Assembly: GCA_031288815.1 (NCBI GenBank) | Contig: JAITQR010000268.1 | Location: forward strand, 1 to 9,493 | From: Treponema sp. | GTDB taxonomy: Bacteria > Spirochaetota > Spirochaetia > Treponematales > Breznakiellaceae | Length of the DNA: 9,493 bases | Direction: 5' to 3' | Part shown: positions 7,076-9,493 of the stretch, piece after piece | How the letters are laid out: the number at the start of each line of letters is the position of its first letter | Position numbering within the stretch: the stretch's first letter is position 1 | Position numbers and translations under genes: made by a program | The notes under the pieces: model-generated | Databases searched by the model: none | Seen by the model: only the letters and a program-made list of their open reading frames with translations | Told to the model about the DNA's origin: nothing

Positions 7076-8641
7076 CTACAGAATGTACCTGCCCAGATCC
7101 TGATCCTTCACCAGGCCGTCCAGCTTGGCATCCACATATTCGGCGGTAATGGGGATCTTCGCCGGGGCGATATCCGGGGCCTCAAAAGAAAGCTCCTCCA
7201 AGAGGCTCTCCATAATGGTGTGGAGCCTCCGGGCGCCGATGTTTTCCATCCGGGAGTTCACCTCCGCCGCCAGGGCGGCCAGCCGTTCCACCGCCTGGGG
7301 GCTAAACTCGATAGTGATATCCTCGGTGGCAAGCAGGCCGGTGTACTGCTTGGTCAGGGCGTTTTTGGGCTCCGTGAGGATCCGCAGGAAGTCGTCCTTG
7401 CCCAGGGAATCCAGTTCCACCCGCAGGGGAAAACGGCCCTGAAGCTCGGGGATCAGATCCGAAGGCTTGCTCACGTTGAAGGCTCCGGCGGCGATGAAGA
7501 GGATATGATCCGTGTTTACCGGGCCCCACTTGGTGCTAACCGTGGCGCCTTCCACGATGGGGAGGATGTCCCGCTGTACCCCCTCGCGGCTCACGTCGGG
7601 CCCTCCTCCCCCACGTTCACCCCGGACGGCGATCTTGTCGATCTCGTCGATAAAAACGATCCCCGTTTCCTCCACCCGCTGCCGGGCCTCGTCGCTTACC
7701 CGGTCCCGGTCTATGAGCTTTTCCGCTTCCTCGTTGATCAGTATCTCCCTGGCCCGCTTAACCGACATCACCTTGTTTTTGGGGGTTCCGCCCAGAGCCC
7801 CCACCAGCTCGGAAATACTGGCCCCAAATTCCTCCATCCCCGCGCCCATCATTTCGAAAGACGGAAACTGGGGGCTCTGCTGGATCTGGAATTCCACGGT
7901 TTTATCCTCAAGCTTCCCTTCCCGAAGCATGATCCGGAGTTTTTCCCGGGTGGAACTGTCCTTTTCGGCCTCCTCCTTCTCCTCGGCAAAAGCGGCATCG
8001 GCGCTGAGGATTTCATCCGCCTCCCCGTCCAGAAGCTCCTTGGCGGTGGGATCGCTTGGCTCCCCCTTCTTCCTGAACACGGGAATGCCCACCTGAATGG
8101 CCGCGCCCATTACGCCCGGTTCCCCGGGTTTATTGAAGGCGAAGGGGCGTACCACGGGCACGGGCTTGGCCTTGGCGCTTTTGGCTTTTTTCCCGCTTCC
8201 CGGCAGGAGCAGATCCAGCAGGGCCTCCTCGGTCCGTTTCTCCGCCTCCACTTTTACGCTCTCCTGCATCTCCTGTTTGACCATCTGAACCCCCGCGGCC
8301 ATCAGATCCCGGATCATGGACTCCACGTCCCGGCCCACGTAGCCTACCTCGGTGTACTTGGTGGCCTCCACCTTGATAAAGGGGGAACCGGCGAGCTTGG
8401 CCAGCCGGCGGGCAATCTCGGTCTTCCCCACCCCGGTGGGGCCTATCATGAGGATGTTTTTAGGGGCGATATCTTCCCGAATCTCCGGATCCAGTTTAAG
8501 CCGGCGGATACGGTTCCGCAGGGCTACCGCCACGGCCCGTTTGGCTTTCTTCTGCCCCACGATGTACTTGTCCAGCTCAGCCACGATTTCCTTGGGCGTT
8601 AAGCGGTCCATATTTTTATCAGCCACTGTTCGATCCCCCAT
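7076..8641 (-). CDS. hslU: ATP-dependent protease ATPase subunit HslU (ClpY), with enlarged I-domain
   Basis: HslU is the AAA+ hexamer that unfolds substrates and feeds them to the HslV peptidase in the cytoplasm. Visible motifs: YIVGQ (26-30), Walker A GPTGVGKT (67-74), pore loop GYVGRD (100-105), Walker B VFIDEID (329-335), GPDVSREGVQRDILPIVEG (347-365), GRFPLRVEL (402-410), sensor 2 IGARRL (468-473) and the C-terminal tail DLGRYIL (515-521), which docks into HslV. It has 521 residues against about 443 in E. coli. The excess is mostly a Lys/Ala/Pro/Glu-rich insertion (about 150-230) inside the substrate-recognition I-domain. The ATG at 8641 overlaps the hslV stop (TAATG) and has GGAGGAG (8650-8656) 8 bases upstream. 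A GTG at 8626 and an ATG at 8611 are weaker alternatives that would remove 5 or 10 residues. Confidence 0.97.
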   Translation of the reverse strand: MGDRTVADKNMDRLTPKEIVAELDKYIVGQKKAKRAVAVALRNRIRRLKLDPEIREDIAPKNILMIGPTGVGKTEIARRLAKLAGSPFIKVEATKYTEVGYVGRDVESMIRDLMAAGVQMVKQEMQESVKVEAEKRTEEALLDLLLPGSGKKAKSAKAKPVPVVRPFAFNKPGEPGVMGAAIQVGIPVFRKKGEPSDPTAKELLDGEADEILSADAAFAEEKEEAEKDSSTREKLRIMLREGKLEDKTVEFQIQQSPQFPSFEMMGAGMEEFGASISELVGALGGTPKNKVMSVKRAREILINEEAEKLIDRDRVSDEARQRVEETGIVFIDEIDKIAVRGERGGGGPDVSREGVQRDILPIVEGATVSTKWGPVNTDHILFIAAGAFNVSKPSDLIPELQGRFPLRVELDSLGKDDFLRILTEPKNALTKQYTGLLATEDITIEFSPQAVERLAALAAEVNSRMENIGARRLHTIMESLLEELSFEAPDIAPAKIPITAEYVDAKLDGLVKDQDLGRYIL

Positions 8642-9183
8642 TATGACAACTCCTCCAGGGTAATGTGCCCGTTGGTATAGATACAGATATCCCCCGCTAT
8701 CCGGAGGCTCTTCTCGGCAATCTCCGCCGCGGAGAAACCGCTCCCCTCAAGGTAGGCCAGGGCCGCGGCGTAGGCGTAGTTTCCCCCGGAACCGATGGCC
8801 AGGGCGTCTCCGGCGGGCTCGATCACGTCCCCGGTACCGGAAATCAGGAGTATCCTGGATCGGTCCGCCGCCAGGAGCATCGCCTCAAGCCGCCGCAGGG
8901 TCCGGTCGGTACGCCAGTCTTTCGCCAGCTCCACCGCCGCCCGGAGAAGATCGCCGGAATATTCCTTGAGCTTCTCCTCGAAACGGTCAAAAAGGGTAAA
9001 AGCGTCCGCGGTCGCGCCGGCGAAACCGCAGAGAACCTTTCCGTCCAGGAGGCTGCGAACCTTGCGGGCGTTGTTCTTCATCACCGTCTCGCCCAATGTC
9101 ACCTGCCCGTCCCCGGCCATGGCGACTTTGCCGTCCCGTCGTACCGCAAGAACCGTGGTCGATCTGATCTTTGTATCGTTCAT
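8641..9183 (-). CDS. hslV: ATP-dependent protease peptidase subunit HslV (ClpQ)
   Basis: HslV is the threonine peptidase core (double hexameric ring) of the HslUV protease, related to the proteasome beta subunit. It has 180 residues. Aligned by eye with remembered E. coli HslV, Thr9 corresponds to catalytic Thr1, Asp25 to Asp17 and Lys41 to Lys33, so the active site is complete. Other conserved stretches are AGDGQVTLG (23-31), [13 protein letters not shown] (53-65), [10 protein letters not shown] (85-94), IGSGG (130-134) and [10 protein letters not shown] (162-171). The first eight residues (MNDTKIRS) precede Thr9 and must be removed for activity, as in other HslV proteins with short propeptides. 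The ATG at 9183 has an AGGGA site about 8-9 bases upstream. It starts 22 bases after the recombinase stop and overlaps hslU by one base. Confidence 0.97.
   Translation of the reverse strand: MNDTKIRSTTVLAVRRDGKVAMAGDGQVTLGETVMKNNARKVRSLLDGKVLCGFAGATADAFTLFDRFEEKLKEYSGDLLRAAVELAKDWRTDRTLRRLEAMLLAADRSRILLISGTGDVIEPAGDALAIGSGGNYAYAAALAYLEGSGFSAAEIAEKSLRIAGDICIYTNGHITLEELS
8650..8656 (-). promoter_or_regulatory. Ribosome binding site deciding the hslU start
   Basis: GGAGGAG on the minus strand lies in the last codons of hslV, 8 bases upstream of the ATG at 8641. That ATG shares one base with the hslV TAA (TAATG). The arrangement favours translational coupling of HslU to HslV. A second purine-rich stretch (GGGGGA) 7 bases before the GTG at 8626 leaves some doubt about the exact first residue. 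Confidence 0.65.
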
Positions 9184-9205
9184 ATTGATTTCCCTGCTAT
9201 GTTTT

Positions 9206-9493
9206 TCATACTTTTCTCTCCGCGTGGGGATGCGCTTTGGCGTATACCTTCCTGAGCCGCTCCATGTCTACATGGGTGTAGCGCTGGGTAGTGGACAGGC
9301 TGGCGTGGCCCAGGAGTTCCTGTACCACCCGGATATCGCAGCCCGAATTTACCAGGTGGGTGGCAAAACTGTGGCGCAGGCTGTGGGGATGAATGTTCTT
9401 ACCCAGGCCGGATCTTTCGGCGTAGCGGGAGATGATCCACCGGATTCCGGGTACGGAAATGGCCCCGCCTTTGCGGTTGACAAAGAGCTTGTC
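9206..9493 (-). CDS. Tyrosine recombinase XerC/XerD/CodV-like (partial, N-terminus beyond window)
   Basis: Only the last 95 residues are in the window; the frame is open from the edge to a TGA at 9206-9208. They form the C-terminal catalytic part of a tyrosine recombinase. In the visible fragment, [11 protein letters not shown] (37-47) supplies the His and the second Arg (His37, Arg40), LLGHAS (60-65) supplies the next His (His63), and TTQRYTHV (68-75) supplies the nucleophile Tyr72. The first catalytic Arg and the Lys lie outside the window. Such proteins cut and rejoin DNA through a covalent Tyr-DNA link; XerC/XerD resolve chromosome dimers at dif. Position directly upstream of hslV matches codV (xerC) in Bacillus, which favours a housekeeping Xer role over a phage integrase. 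XerC versus XerD cannot be decided from this part. The tail (HPHAERKV) is short and typical. Confidence 0.93.
   Translation of the reverse strand, partial: DKLFVNRKGGAISVPGIRWIISRYAERSGLGKNIHPHSLRHSFATHLVNSGCDIRVVQELLGHASLSTTQRYTHVDMERLRKVYAKAHPHAERKV

Noticed and set aside
7220..8602. A 460-codon open frame on the plus strand, opposite hslU
   Set aside because: It lies wholly antisense to a clearly conserved hslU. Its protein is rich in His, Gly, Pro and Leu with no recognisable motif, as expected from the GC-rich codon use of the opposite strand.

Overview
All genes in this window lie on the minus strand, and the sequence is GC-rich. Read in the direction of transcription (from 9493 down to 1), the order is: tyrosine recombinase (3' part only), hslV, hslU, flgB, flgC, fliE, fliF, fliG, fliH, fliI, fliJ (5' part only). 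The order, and the FliG and FliF sequences in particular, fit a spirochete, most likely in or near Treponema or Spirochaeta. FliG closely resembles the FliG2 type encoded in spirochete flgB operons. The species cannot be named from this sequence alone. The arrangement also resembles Bacillus subtilis codV-clpQ-clpY-codY-flgB-flgC-fliE..., except that no codY lies between hslU and flgB.

Region 7076-9493 is the housekeeping block. It holds the end of a XerC/XerD/CodV-type recombinase, then the HslV peptidase and its HslU ATPase, which together form an ATP-dependent protease. HslV keeps its expected catalytic Thr, Asp and Lys and appears to carry an eight-residue propeptide. HslU is unusually long because of an insertion of about 60-65 residues in its I-domain.

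Region 5734-7021 encodes the first parts of the flagellar rod: FlgB and FlgC (proximal rod) and FliE (the MS-ring to rod adapter). Region 1-5533 encodes the MS ring (FliF), the C-ring rotor protein (FliG) and the cytoplasmic export ATPase complex (FliH, FliI, FliJ). These proteins are built first in flagellar assembly, and in a spirochete they would support periplasmic flagella.

The genes are tightly packed, with gaps of about 0-54 bases, a one-base TAATG overlap (hslV/hslU) and a 14-base overlap (fliI/fliJ). This suggests co-transcription with translational coupling. The one exception is a 200-base gap between fliE and fliF. It contains a long imperfect palindrome (5557-5627, about 27 paired bases) ending about 10 bases before the fliF ribosome binding site. 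This is the main unexplained structure in the window. No tRNA, rRNA, CRISPR array, insertion sequence or clear intrinsic terminator was seen. I found no wholly new system: the window is a classical flagellar/HslVU locus with a few lineage-specific details.
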